A DNA stretch of 64,000 nucleotides from Nyssa sinensis (GCA_008638375.1 CM018043.1:57603510-57667509); one strand, 5' to 3'; shown: positions 10,560 through 22,880, counted from the first letter of the stretch. The notes: generated by a model not told the origin, from the letters alone. Translations and numbers: made by a program.

Positions 10560-10865
10560 AAGCAAACGTGCATTGCTAGATCCACGATGGAATCTAAGTT
10601 TATTGCACTAGATAAAGCTGGGGAAGAAGCAGAGTGGCTTCGTCACTTCTTAGAAGATATTCCAATGTGGCCAAAACCTGTGCCCGCTATCTGCATTCAT
10701 TGCGATAGTCAATCAGCGATTGATAGGGCACAGAGTCATATGTATAACGGTAAGTCTCGACATATTCGTCGAAGACATAATACCGTGAAACAACTTCTCT
10801 CTAATGGTATTATGACCATTGAATACATAAGGTCAAAAGATAACATTAGCAGATCTGTTAACTAA
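10560..10865 (+). pseudogene. copia-1 RNase H
   Basis: ARSTMESKFIALDKAGEEAE, IHCDSQSAIDRAQ and SRHIRRRHN are the copia RNase H signature, with catalytic Glu and Asp in view. It is out of frame with the reverse transcriptase. Positions 10866-11507 hold the 3' untranslated part and, just before the 3' LTR, a purine-rich GTAGGAGAA that should serve as the plus-strand primer. Confidence 0.88.
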
Positions 10866-11507
10866 AGGTTTAACCAGAAAGCAAGTAAGTAAATTATCGA
10901 GGGGAATGGGTTTAAAGCCTATAAACTAAAGAGTCGCCATAATGACAACCCAACCTAGCTGACTAGAGATCCCAAGATCTAGGTTCAAAGGGACAACCGA
11001 ATTGTGTGTGACTCATTGAGATCACTATGGAGATCAAATCTCTTACTCATTCCTATTATCAGAATAGTGATACCTGCAGCGTTGAACAAGGTAAGCTAAG
11101 TTTTTAATATCTTGTTGAAGACAAGTGGGATATAACAGAATACTCTTAATAAAAATCACCTATGTGAGTGTGAACTAGGGCCGGTTCTATGAGATTGAAA
11201 AAGGCTAAATTCTCTAGGAGCACTCATGAAACCAGGAATTGTTCAGGGCCAAAATGAACACAATTGTGAGAACCAACTGTGTTAGGAAAGATTCTGTGTG
11301 AATGTTGTTGTCTTGGTTTACACAAACGATTGAACAGTTCAAGACATCATGTTCACTGATCAATAAGTAACCCCGATAGCATTTCACAAGGGAAGGTTCC
11401 AGGCCACAAACTACCTTCCTCTATACAGAAAATTTTCAAATGAACTCTCTCTTAGTGTCTGCATGTCATTTGCATTACTTTCAGTCAATTTCATTCGTGT
11501 AGGAGAA

Positions 11508-12626
11508 TGTTGGAAAAATGAGTTTGAGCATATTAAATTAGCTATCTTTTAGCTAAAATTAAAGTGGGTCCCATAAATTAATTTTGGTGGGTCCACATGG
11601 GAATGTGTTCTCCTCCATGAGGAGATGAAGATTATATATTGGGTTGCTCAAAATCATTAAGGAGTGAATGAGAAATTGCCTCCAAACATCACCACTTGAA
11701 AATGGTAACAAAAGCTTAAGTTTGTGCAAAAAGCTTGTGTCTCACATAGGATAGGTACAAGTCTTTTAAAGAGTATATATACACCTACCTTGGAGTGGGG
11801 TTTGGGCCCCAAGGGGCACTCCAGTTTTGTGGAAGGAAGAGAACCTAGCACATGTTTGGTTCACCACACGCGCACTGCTCGCCGCCACCGCCCGCCACCG
11901 CCGCCGCCCGCCCACCCCACACCGAACCTGGCCGGGCTCGGGTTCAGGTTCTAGGAACGCAGTCATTTTGAACATACGTTTAAGATTACCGTTGGGATTC
12001 TGAAACGTTGTCATTTTGCGACGTGCGTATGGTTACTGTTGGGAGTTTAAAACGTTGTCGTTTTGGAAGCGTTGTTTGACTGAATGGGTGTCTTTTCCAC
12101 AGACGTGACTGTGTCTGTTCGCCATGAATAGACACGACCCAAGCTTCATGCCTGTACCAAACAGTCATGAGCGAGTCTATAAATACGACATGATCACAAG
12201 CATTATGCATTCAATCAATTCATTTTGCATTCATTCACATATCATTTTTGAGAGAGAGTTCTGCATAAGTTCTAGTTCGACAGACAACCATTGGTAGTGC
12301 TTTCCTTTGTGTTGGTGAGATCATTTTATCCTGTGAGACATATTGCAAAGTACTCGTAAGCACCACTGCGAGGACAATAAATTGTCTTAAGGAAATTGTG
12401 TCCAACACAAGACTTGATCCGTCTCAGTTTCTGTATTCTGCAAATCCTGTTCTGTATTCTGCAACTGCTACCAGGTTCAGTTTTAATTACATTGAATTAA
12501 TTCTATTGTTTGAATTAAGTATAATATTGTTATATTTTGATTTTTCTATATTTCAAATTTGGATTCTGTTTTATTCAATTTCTGTTTTACCAAACTAAAA
12601 TACTGATATATACTATACTTCTAACA
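11508..12626 (+). repeat. 3' LTR of copia-1
   Basis: A 1119-bp direct repeat of 4715-5850, from TGTTGGAAAAATG to CTTCTAACA. It has an expanded CCG-rich block (about 11876-11925) compared with the 5' LTR and lacks a stretch of about 50 bp that the 5' LTR has around 5120-5170. Confidence 0.93.
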
Positions 12627-12631
12627 ATTCA

Positions 12632-13499
12632 TTCCATGGTGGTGGTGGTGGTGGTGGTAGCCTCGTATGGGAGTAGAACAAAGGGAAGAAGAAGTAGAAC
12701 ACAGTGGTGCAAAGACAGCCATGGATGGTAGTCTGATTTGGTTTGTAGTAATAATTCTTATAAATAGGAAACATAGAGTTGTATCAGGTGGGAAACGAAA
12801 CACTTTTGGTTCAATAGATCTTTTGAATTAGTCAAATTGAACAACTGTTAACCATCTAGTCTAGAATGTTCTTCTCCAATTCAAACTCCCTACTGCTACC
12901 TTTCATTTAATTAATCACCACAGGATCCAGAATCAGTCAACTACTTTCCATTTCATAAATGTGAATTTTGGTTGGACTTAACATTCAAAGGAAGCTTTGT
13001 CAAAAGAAATTTCAAAACAGAAAAAAACCTATAATTGGAACGTTTCTTTAAACTTTCTAGGATTTTTGATCTTGTTTAATTCATATTCAATTTATTTAAT
13101 TAAAAGAACTCAAATCGTTTCCATCATATTCAAATAAATAAATTGATTACGAGATAAATCAGTAACAGACCAAATATTAAAAACAATAATATTATATTTC
13201 TCAAATTTATATCTTAAATGTTTCAAAGATGGGAAAAAAATAGAAATTAAGAAATTAAAAAGACTAGAAATTGAATTTTCTTCCGCCGTGGTATCACGGG
13301 CCGAGCTTGTCCAGTCTCTGTAGCTCTGGACTTTGTTTAGTTTGTTGTAGCTGCTGCTGGTTTTTTTGCTTTGCTTGGGACCTTTTTCCCGTCTCCCAAG
13401 GGCAAAAATTTAAAAAAAATCCAGAGTAATGTTCATCACATATTAAGAGGACCCTGATTCAATAATTATATTTCAATTCCATTTTAATATTAAATCTGA
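12632..13499. other. Spacer between copia-1 and kinase copy A
   Basis: Unique sequence with a short GGT run (12638-12658). No homologue elsewhere in the window and no convincing gene. A C/T- and G-rich piece at 13280-13400 stands out from the AT-rich surroundings but has no readable frame. Confidence 0.5.
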
Positions 13500-13847
13500 A
13501 AATCAATCATATCTTTGTAGTAGAATCATTAATTATGTCTTCTGGAAAAACAATATTTTCAATAAGCACAACAATAACTAAAATTTCCAACTGCCATTTG
13601 TAAAACAATTTACCATAAACTAGTCAAAAAAAAAACTGCTGACACTTTGAACTCTGAAATCAACTGAGAGTTGAAAAAAATCATAGTTTCTAGTTTACAA
13701 CACAGTACAAAAATTGTGGTAAAAAGGAATTACAAAAATAATATTAAAACAATGATCTGATAACAATTAAAAAAATACCCAATTTTTGAGCGAACATACT
13801 CGACTGAACCCAATTTATCAGCTTAACTTCCTCAAATGTGATTGTTG

Positions 13848-16800
13848 CTATCTTCCAGCTCCCATTCCAATGCCATGGTGACTTGGGTGAAGTGGTGAAC
13901 GATGATGGATAGGTGGTTGTCCATGGTGATGAGCGTTAGAATGCGCGGAGCTACCTTTTGATTCTCTTGGTTTTTCCTTGATAGCTTCGATCCGTTCCAG
14001 CACCTCTATCACTTCTTTCATAGAGGGGCGGTTTCTAGGTTCTGGTTCCAGGCATTTTAAAGTAAGTTGAGCAGCCTGTAAGGATGCCTTAGAGGAATAT
14101 TGGCCTTCAATCCGTGCATCCATAATAGATTTCAGCTTCCTTTTGTGGAAAAGAAAGGGTTTTGCCCAATCAACCAAATTATGCTGCCCACTGGCTCGTA
14201 AACCTGTCAACAGCTCCAATAGCACAACACCAAAGCCATACACATCGCTCTTCACATATAAATGACCTGTTGGCAATGGTAAACCGACAGTAAGTAATTC
14301 ATCTTACCATAAGATTCACACACACACACACACATTTGGGGTGGGCATATGGGAGGGCTAGTGAGCTCGGTCAAGGAATCCTCTTATCTGTCATAGAATG
14401 TCTAATCAGGATCACTCCTGTGGTACAATTGCCTAGAATCTCAAAATAACTAGGAATTATGCATTTTTGTTCCAAATGCATGGTAGGAATTTATAAATTA
14501 TTCGTTCAAGTTAACTCCAAACACATTTGATATAGACTTGCAAAAATAAGTGTTCACCTGTTTTCCCGTATTCCGGAGCAATATAACCAAGTGTGCCACC
14601 AATTTGGGTTGTCACGTATGAGTTTCTCTCTGAGGGCCCCAATTTTGCAATGCCGAAGTCTGATATTTTAGCATTGTAGTTCTATAAAAACAATAAACAA
14701 AAAGAGAGAGAGCCTCTAAGAACAAATATTTTACACATATGCCTTAGCTTACTCTTACGCTATGTTCTTTTCGACGGAAAATGAAAGGGAGGAATTTCAA
14801 CGCCAATAAATGACATATCCATATAATTATGATGTTGGTATATTGTGTTACTGAATTGTTTGCAAAAGAAGAAATGTCAATGCATATGTCCTGAAAAGTG
14901 CTTTTGTCACTTTCCTTGGTTTTGGAGAATTACATTTTTTCTTTCTTTTGTTGTTGTTGACTTGTATATGGAGGAACCCAGGATTCATTAATATGATTAT
15001 ATCACAAAGTAAAAGGAATAGTACCATAGTAGACCGACCAAAGTAAAAGGAGAATTATAGAAATTGTTATTAACAAAATAAAATGTTCTTGTAACATGCA
15101 AATAATATAAATATGAGTTTTTAAGAACCATTCTCAAGTCTAATTCCACTAATCCTCAGATTGATTTCTAAGAGGACCTAGGAACAGAAAATAAAACATG
15201 CAACTTATGACTGCTGTTCCCAACCCCACCCCTATTGCAAAACTCCAAGTTCTCATTTCTTTTCTCGTGTCCCCCTGTCAATCAAACAGAGGATAATGCT
15301 CCCTTTGATTTTTCAAGAGAAGGAAGAAATGAAAAGAAACTTGGGTATACATAATTTTCAGACATTTCATTTCAAGATGGTTGCTAACTCCAGGTTTTTG
15401 TCCTTCTCAACATGAAAAATATACAAGAGAACTTAACCTTAAAACTGAGGCATAATAATAGAGAATCTCACCCCATCAAGCAGTATATTAGAGGCCTTGA
15501 AGTCTCCGTAAATGACTTTTTTCTCTGAAGTGTGCAAGAAAGCTAGGCCCCGTGCTGCACCAATGGCTATTTTGAGCCGTATGTCCCAAGAAAGTGGTTC
15601 AGTGGCAGAACTCCCTGCACAACCAAACTCTGCAATTAAATCAATTAATGCATAGACAAGCAAGTTTTCTTATCGTTCTCTCTTTTTTTCCCTCAAGTTC
15701 TTACTTCTGAAAAGATGGTTTTCCAAGCTTCCCCTCTGCATAAATTCATATACAAGTAAAAGCTCTTTATCCTCCCAACAGTAACCCAACAGCTTAACCA
15801 AGTTAGGATGAGAAAGCCTCCCTAAAAAATTAACTTCGGACTGCATTTTCAAACGAGAAAGCAAAAGAAAACAATTAGCTTCAATAGAAAGGGCTTTATT
15901 GTGTTCACGTACATTATAGAAAACTGCTAAAACAGGTGGCCAGTTCTTAATTCTGTTCACTTGAATTCGTTATAAATTGCAGTTAGCCCATAATTAACTA
16001 ATTAAACATTCAATTCAAATAAACTTTAGTGCAATAAATAATTTATTTATTATAAGTAAACAAAATAAACATTTCATAAATAAATTAGCTAATCCATTAA
16101 CCATAAAGAATGCGTGAAGGATAGATCAGACCAAGTTTGAGTAGGGGCAACCAGTAAACATATTGCCATTTATGCTGCCCAGAGCCCTTTTCATCTTGGC
16201 ATCAAGCATCAGATTAAATGTCTTTTTTTTTTTTTTTGATAAGTAACATCAAGCATCAGATTAATAAATTGGTCTTGACTACAATATTGAACTAAAGTAT
16301 TAATAAACTATACAAATAAATAATTATAAGTCATTATTAATAAAATATATTTATACAAAATTAATCATTAAGAAAATACTAATCAATTATCATCAGGAGA
16401 TGCAGTGCCGAGTTTTTAGTGTTCAGGACCAGCCCAAAATTTCAATGCCCCTAGGTCTAGGTTCTAGCCCAGTTTAGCTCTACAAACTTTGCCCCTTAAT
16501 GAACTTTGCAGTTGCATAAACCAAACAGCTAGGCCACATGAACGTGATCACAAGTCTACAACTTGGTACCACTCAAATTTCAGTGTTCAAACCAGTAAAA
16601 TAATAAAAATATCATGCATGACCATTAAAAGTCCTAAGTATACTGTAGAGAGAAAAATCTCATCTAAACTAGTTATGCATGTCAAGGCCAGCAACTAAAC
16701 TTGTTAGGTGTCAGAATTTATAAAAACTTCTGAAAAAAGGGAAATCTGTGATCCCCAAAAAATAAGGGATCATTAGGCAAAACGAAACACCAAAAGCAGC

Positions 16801-19800
16801 CATAGGTTTCAATTCAATATACTGGGTCAATTATAATGCACCTATGCAGTTAACAAGTTAAAGAAGTTTGAGTGTCGTCCCTCGACATGACCAAAAATCT
16901 TCTTTTATTTTTATTTTTCCCCTTTTTATTTTCCTTTTAAGAGGGTGTTACACAACAAACTCCCAGCTACACAAGAATGTTGTCACCTACCAATTGAAAT
17001 GAAACAATGTGGAGATTGGAGAGACCAAATGGCATAATCCAAAACCTCATGGAAAGCCTGTAGTATTGACTCTTTATTTATGTTTTCATATATCTATTTA
17101 ATGTCACATCTAGGCAAATTGGTTGAAAGATCTTTAAAAAAAGCTAGTAAGATGCAGAAATAAAGCCAAGAACGTAAGAGTTACATAGCCAAAACCTCCA
17201 TAAACAAAAATGGAAACCAAACTAAAAGATGATTTAATAAACATGTAGAGAAGTAGACACAATATTGACCTTTGATCACACATTAAGTACATTAGAATCT
17301 TCAATTGCTTTTAGTAATACAGTGACATTTTTCTAAACAAGGTCCCTATCATTAAAAGGGTATGCCCGTATCACCCCTCTGACAATAGTAACAACGACAA
17401 AAACTACACACGCACACAAATATCTCACTTAAATTTTTAGAGTGAGGACTAAGAGCTCTCCCATTTGGTAGCAAATTGCACTATTTTTTTTTTTTTTTGA
17501 TCCTTAGTAACAAATTGCACTACCATAATAAAATCCCTTCACAAAAATGAAGTATTGAAATTTATATTTACCATTATTAGAGCAATGGAACTCTCCATAA
17601 TAAAATCCCTTCACAAAAATGAAGTATTGAACATGAAAAATTGAAACATGGTATAATCACTTCTCCATCTTATTGCAGGGCCACATCAGATTCATGGTTT
17701 TCAAGATTGGAGATTTTGTGAGAAATAGCATCTCTTATTAATATCTCTTTCTTCTAAAAGAAGGAAAAATGTCATATGAATTTCTTTTTCCCCTGGCAAT
17801 GTAGTCTCACTACAATTTTCTGCATTCATTGCATGTGACGACATTTAAGCACAAGACAGGTAAATACCAGGCAGACCAACATTTGCTTCTGTCCCATCCT
17901 CTATTCCATGGTACAAGTAGGGGCTGGGGGGATCCCAAAAATTAGAAATTCTTTGAAAATTAGAAGATGGCCTTAATAATTTTTTTCATAATTGCATAAG
18001 TACCCCTGTTAAATTCTAACACTTCTACTTCCCCTCCCTCCACCCCAACAAAAAACAAAACATAAAAGGAAAAATTATACTTAACATGAACTCCCCCAAG
18101 TACAAATTATAAGTTGGCTCAATAGTTTTAGTTTAAGTGTAATTTTTTTTCCCATATCAGGTTGAGCGCAACTTTTTGAAACTATTGAGCTCACTTATAA
18201 TTTTTTCTCAGATTTCTTGTTTAAGTATAATTTTCCCATATGGTAGGAGATGAATCAGTCAACCCATTTGTAACTACAACCAACTTTGACAACAGAAAAA
18301 AGGCTTTGACAACAGAAAGCATTTCTATGTACCTTTGCGTAGTCTCGGTCCACAGTGGAAGGCTCCGCACCTGAGCCTCGTTAGACTCAGCGGAAGTGTA
18401 AGGTGTAAGTGAAGAGAATAGAAGAGATGAAGTCCGTCCCTTAGCCTAGTCTATATCCACAGCTGACGCAACTCCGTACCGACGCCTCACTACTACTTAA
18501 CTTAATTAATTAATTAACGGCTAAGCGATTTCATAACCTGAGCTTTCCTTAAGAACCTTCCGATGAGATCTGTAATGCAGCAGCCAACCGCCTATTACGG
18601 ACGGATATACCTTGGGCCCAAGGAGGTCAATTGCCCGCCCCACAATTTTTTTATTTAAAAATTTTCCTTTACTTTTCAAAAAAAATCAAATATACACCTT
18701 CAATTTATATTTTAACCTAGAATGAATGTTTTTCTTACTTTATCATTTCTTTGATTAGATTTTTTGTCTAGTTTGTAAGCTTATTTATATTAATAAATTT
18801 AGTTACTTATTAAAATATTATCAATTAATATTTAGTTTTCAATTTTCTTTTAACTTTCAAATTCATGATTGAACATTAAGAACAAAGTATGTCCCAAAAA
18901 AAAACTGTTGACTCCATAATTGATTAGCACTATTATTGTTTTTATTTTTCTTCTTCTTGTGTTAATTAAGACAAAAGGGTTCCTCTTCTTCCTTCAAAAA
19001 GTCTGCCATGCAAAGAAAATGGAAATTAACTATGAATGCTAAACAACTGCATCACTGTCATAGTAAGAAGTGAATAAGAAAGCAGTAAACTACCTGCCAT
19101 TCTTCAAAGCCCTGCCTACTTTCAGCGTTCAATTTCTTGATAGCAACGATCATTCCAGAGCCAAACTTGGACGGCGCAAGAGTCTTCTCATCAACCCTTC
19201 CCTTAAACACCGTCCCAAAGCCTCCCTTCCCCAACACCATGTCCGACTTGAAGTTGCATGTCGCACTCTTCAAATCCGCAAAACTGTATTCCCTCAAGTT
19301 CGGTGTGGGCAATATTTCTTCGGTCGAGCTTGTATCGTCGCTTGCTGTCCCTGAAAACGGGCTGTAACCGGCACTGTTGCTTGTCGCCGATAATCCGCCA
19401 TTGCTGTAATTCGTCGATGTCCCTGAGTAATATGCACAAATATAACAATCAATTTGTCACAGTTTTCACTCAATTAAGTAATGAATAACGATATTGGTCA
19501 CGATTTTTTTTCCCTAAATTGAGAAAAAAAACAAGAATTAGCATTCGATTTTAACGGTCTGGGCAAAATTAAGCAGACAGATAAACAAAATTAACCGAAC
19601 AGAGAAAACCCATACGGTGATTTTGCAGGAAGCGCAAAATTATCACACGAGGAATCAATGCAACCAACTAACTAGAAAATATATGAAAAATTAGAGTACC
19701 CAGAACAAGTAATTAGCATCGATTCATACACATCGACATATAGAGAGAGAGGTATTGAGATAGTGGCCGTAGAGTGGAAGAAGGTCTAGTGGAGGTGCGG

Positions 19801-19856
19801 GCGTTAGTGTTACTGGCGTCAGAATCGGCAGGCTGAGATCCCAAGCAATTGCCCAT
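13848..19856 (-). CDS. PIX13-like: RLCK-VII kinase copy A (PIX13/CX32-like), six exons
   Basis: A membrane-anchored cytoplasmic Ser/Thr kinase. Exons on the minus strand: 1, 19770-19856; 2, 19094-19422; 3, 15705-15840; 4, 15472-15614; 5, 14558-14681; 6, 13848-14266. Exons 2-6 join in phase with GT/AG sites and no stop, for about 412 residues, the family's usual size. Visible are the N-terminus [13 protein letters not shown], the Gly loop GKGGFGTVF, the VAIKK lysine, [23 protein letters not shown] in exon 5, APEY, and [15 protein letters not shown] in exon 6. Oddities: the exon 1 donor GTACGG is gone after a 4-bp deletion; the catalytic loop reads YGDFK (YRDFK in copy B); six residues LDPKRP are missing after TGLRA; exon 5 is unusually diverged. 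It may be expressed through a cryptic donor at 19724-19729, or be decaying. Confidence 0.75.
16200..16263 (-). mobile_element. Retroposon-tail insertion with 17-bp duplication (intron 2, copy A)
   Basis: A 17-bp direct repeat CATCAAGCATCAGATTA (16200-16216 and 16247-16263) encloses 30 bp consisting of a T run and GATAAGTAA. Read on the minus strand this is TTACTTATC followed by poly-A. The same insertion is at 54407-54463 in copy B, so it predates the duplication. Confidence 0.75.
17468..17522 (-). mobile_element. Second retroposon-tail insertion
   Basis: A direct repeat GTA(G/A)CAAATTGCACTA (17468-17483 and 17507-17522) encloses a T run and GATCCTTA, the same kind of tail-only insertion on the minus strand. 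Confidence 0.7.
18332..18597. other. Intronic block shared by copies A and B, absent in C
   Basis: About 265 bp of less AT-rich DNA (it includes CTCGGTCCACAGTGGAAGGC) inside intron 2, matched at 55530-55796. In copy C about 40 unrelated bases stand in its place. It has no open frame, and I see no terminal repeats or target duplication. Its nature is unknown. Confidence 0.6.
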
Positions 19857-20199
19857 ATTAACTCTCTATTTCTCTTCCGGATGCTATTATGGCAACATTA
19901 TCGATATGGTTTAGTCCAAAACCTACCAGAGTTTCAAGAAAGAAAAAGGAAAGGAAAGGAAAGAGAAAGAGAGGAAATTGATTGGTTTGGACAAGAAGAG
20001 AAGAGAGGCGGTTCTTCTCTTTCTATGTCGTTGGACCTTTTCAATTTCCAATCAGTTTACCTTTCGTTTCTTAATCCTTTCCTTGCAGTCTCTGTGTTGT
20101 TTCATAGTTTGTGCCAAAGTCCTCTCTGCCTCCAGCATTTTATAGCCGCATTTTCTTATTAAGTCAACCGCCGTGTCATTTATTTAAACAAAAAAATTT

Positions 20200-20420
20200 A
20201 AATTTTTTACTCGACTCACTGTTATTATAAAAGTTATTTTTTCGTACTCAGGTATGTTTCAATTTATTTTTTGAACTCATATTTTTTTAAAAAGCGTTTA
20301 AATCTTAAACGCTTATGAAATATTTTTAACCAAAAACGTACAAGTTTTATATGTCTTTGAAAAACGTCTTACGTCTTTTAAAAACTTAAAATTTTAGACG
20401 CCTTTCTAGGGCGTATAAAA
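20200..20420 (+). repeat. Left terminal inverted repeat of the MULE
   Basis: Starts AAATTTTTTACTCGACTCAC and pairs with the right end read in reverse (GAATTTTTGACCCGACCCAC), 16 of the first 20 positions. The shared segment TTATAAAAGTTATTT and, further in, AGGTATGTTTCAA confirm the alignment. Confidence 0.9.
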
Positions 20421-20843
20421 TCCATTCCAAAGTCGTAGCCTCTCAATACGACTTTGCAACGAGAGAGAATCCCAAGCCGTCGCTCGTCACCGCCATCGTC
20501 GCCGTCGCTCACTACTGTCGCTCTACTGTATGTATATCTCTAACTTCCGTCCATTTTTTTTCTTTATAATATCTTCTGATGCTCTTACTATTAGGGCTTC
20601 CATTTGCATCTGTATCAACGAAGCAACTCTCGGTTTCTCGTTTCTTCACCTATCCAATCGTTTTCTTCTTCTCAAGTGCCTCTGAAACCTTTACCCTTTT
20701 GCTCAAGAACCAAACAAAAGGAATAGTCATTCTAAAAATGAAAATAAAAAAACAATAGGAATAGTGTTACTAAACCGAGGATGTTGGTTGCTCTGTAAAT
20801 ATATATACACATATTTGTGTGTGGTATATATATATATATATAC

Positions 20844-21031
20844 TGACGGATGCAACGGAACTAGTGGGTCATGACTTTCAAAGTTTTGCAAATTTGATTT
20901 GATTTTTTTAATTTTTATAGAAACTTTTAAAAAACTAAGGAATGATCCCTCCAAATTATTTATTATTTTATAACAAATTCTTTCAAATTTTTATTATTAT
21001 TTTTTGCTCTCTAAATCAGTGATCTACATCC

Positions 21032-21072
<41 letters not shown>

Positions 21073-21333
21073 GTGGAAGTGTGCTGGGTTTGTTGAAAGA
21101 TATTAGCTCTGTGTGTATATATATATATATATATATAATTTGACGGATGCAAGCAAGCTAGTGGGCCATGACCTTCAAAGTTTTGTAAATTTAATTTAAT
21201 TTCTTTAGTTTTTATAGAAATTTTAAAAAAACTAAGGAATGACCGCCTCCAGAATTTTTTATTATTTTATAACAAATTCTTTCAAATTTTTATTATTATT
21301 TTTTGTTCTCTAAATCAGTGGTCTATATCCGCA
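20844..21333 (+). repeat. Direct pair of ~195-bp repeats
   Basis: The segment starting TGACGGATGCAA at 20844 recurs at 21141, and both run through CAAATTTTTATTATTATTTT to about 21035 and 21333. Each copy is preceded by a TA run, which suggests duplication of the whole TA-plus-segment unit. Confidence 0.75.
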
Positions 21334-21950
21334 TAGCAAAAGCATGTTGGCCTAGCAAAAGCATGAATTCATTTGCATGAAAATGGTGTTGTTATTGTAT
21401 AATGGTAATTGTTCAAGTTTTGGACCTTATTAATGTTTCTTCTTTCGTACAGTCAACAGATCTGCAGTTGTAAACTTGAAGATTGCGTTTCTTCCCTTGT
21501 TGGCATTTGGAATAATTATTTTAATTGACAATTTCAGGTACTTTCATTTGCATTGGTTGTTGTTATGATAATTGTTTTAAATTTTTAGTAAAATGTATTT
21601 TATATCATATTAATCTTGATATCTTCTTTGTATGACTTCTCTTGCTTAAATTGCTTTACTGCTGTGTTATAAGATATAATTATAAATAAATTTGAATATG
21701 TATTAATTGTTGTTGGAAAATTATCTCATGTATTTGTGCTTTTCATTTTTTGGAATCAAATAAATTGTTGAGGTATTAATACATGGCAATTACTAAGGTA
21801 ACCTTATCATTTTTTGACCCAGTTAAATGTGTGTATGACTGTTACTTGAGGACTGAGGAGCAAATTCCCTTTACTTGGCCCAGTTTATTTTAAACCATAG
21901 AAGGCTATAATTTGTAAGACACGGACACTTGTTGACAGATGTTTGGAAAC

Positions 21951-22008
21951 AAAACGGCAATATCCTAATTTTTTTTTTTTCCAGATAAGTAAAACTGCCA
22001 ATATCCTA
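21951..22008 (-). mobile_element. Retroposon-tail insertion in the MULE
   Basis: The direct repeat AAAAC(G/T)G(C)CAATATCCTA (21951-21967 and 21991-22008) encloses a T run and CCAGATAAGT. Same class as the intron 2 insertions: minus-strand ACTTATC followed by poly-A. Confidence 0.65.
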
Positions 22009-22769
22009 TATTAATAGGATTTCTTTTGTTTGTGAAACTTCCATTTGTTGCACTCAGATTATGAAAAGAGAATCATTCAAATTACTGTGGCCGAGTGGGA
22101 GCCTATGGTGGTATGTAATATATTAGCTTCTCCACACCCTGTTTTTTTTTTTTTTTTTTGAGGGGGGGGGGGGGGTCATCATGTTTGGTGGAGAATATGA
22201 CCCTCTTGATCTCTTGGGGAGTCTGAAATTAAACTGCCATGGAGATTAATATGGTTAGGTGGGTTTGTTTGCTTGATTATGAAGTCCTCTTGGAATTTTT
22301 CAGGTTATATTAAGAGATCAAATAAGATGATGATTTTGTATGAATGACTTGTGAGATTGATGCCGTGTAATTGAAGTGGAAATGAGATAGGTTGTTTGAA
22401 AGACTATAATTTATGGTTTTGAATTTGTGTGCTAGATGAAGTGGGCGAAGTTAGGCGGTGTACTTCAACGATATTTATTGATATGTTTTGTTTGTTTTTA
22501 TTTTTTACTTTTTAAAACTACAGTGGTAATAGCTCTTGTCATTGCTACTGAAATAGTTGCTATTTTTCTTGTTACATTATTCACCCTTTCCTATATTTTC
22601 ATGTTCTCACTTGTTCATGTTTCATTGGAGGTTTATTTTCCTGCTATATTGCGGGGAAAGTGAGAATGTGACATTGTTTATAGAATTGAACCATAAGATT
22701 ATTATGGATTATAGCAAGATTACTTTCATGGAGTTCAATAAAACAAAAGGAAAAGAATGCCAAGAAGCT

Positions 22770-22880
22770 CAAGCTTGGCCAGCAGCTCTTCCATTTTCCC
22801 TTATGCGAGGTTGAAGGTTCATTTCCCGAAGGGATAAAGTGTGTGTATCATTTACATATCCAAAAAAAGAGAAAAAACTA
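22770..22880 (+). mobile_element. Possible tRNA-derived SINE
   Basis: GCTTGGCCAGCAGC resembles a pol III A box, and GAGGTTGAAGGTTCATTTCCC (22808-22828) resembles a B box, about 35 bp apart. An A-rich run follows at 22861-22877. I could not identify a target duplication, so this is tentative. Confidence 0.3.

Larger units (their letters stand above)
4715..12626 (+). mobile_element. Ty1/copia LTR retrotransposon (copia-1), degenerate
   Basis: A complete but inactive element of 7912 bp. The LTRs (4715-5850 and 11508-12626) start TGTT and end TAACA. Flanking 5-mers TTTCA (4710-4714) and ATTCA (12627-12631) are a target duplication with one mismatch. Domain order is Gag, protease, integrase, reverse transcriptase, RNase H, that is Ty1/copia. 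Gag, protease and the RT/RNase H junction all carry stops or frameshifts, and the integrase is partly duplicated. It inserted next to the dirigent fragment between kinase copies C and A. Confidence 0.95.
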
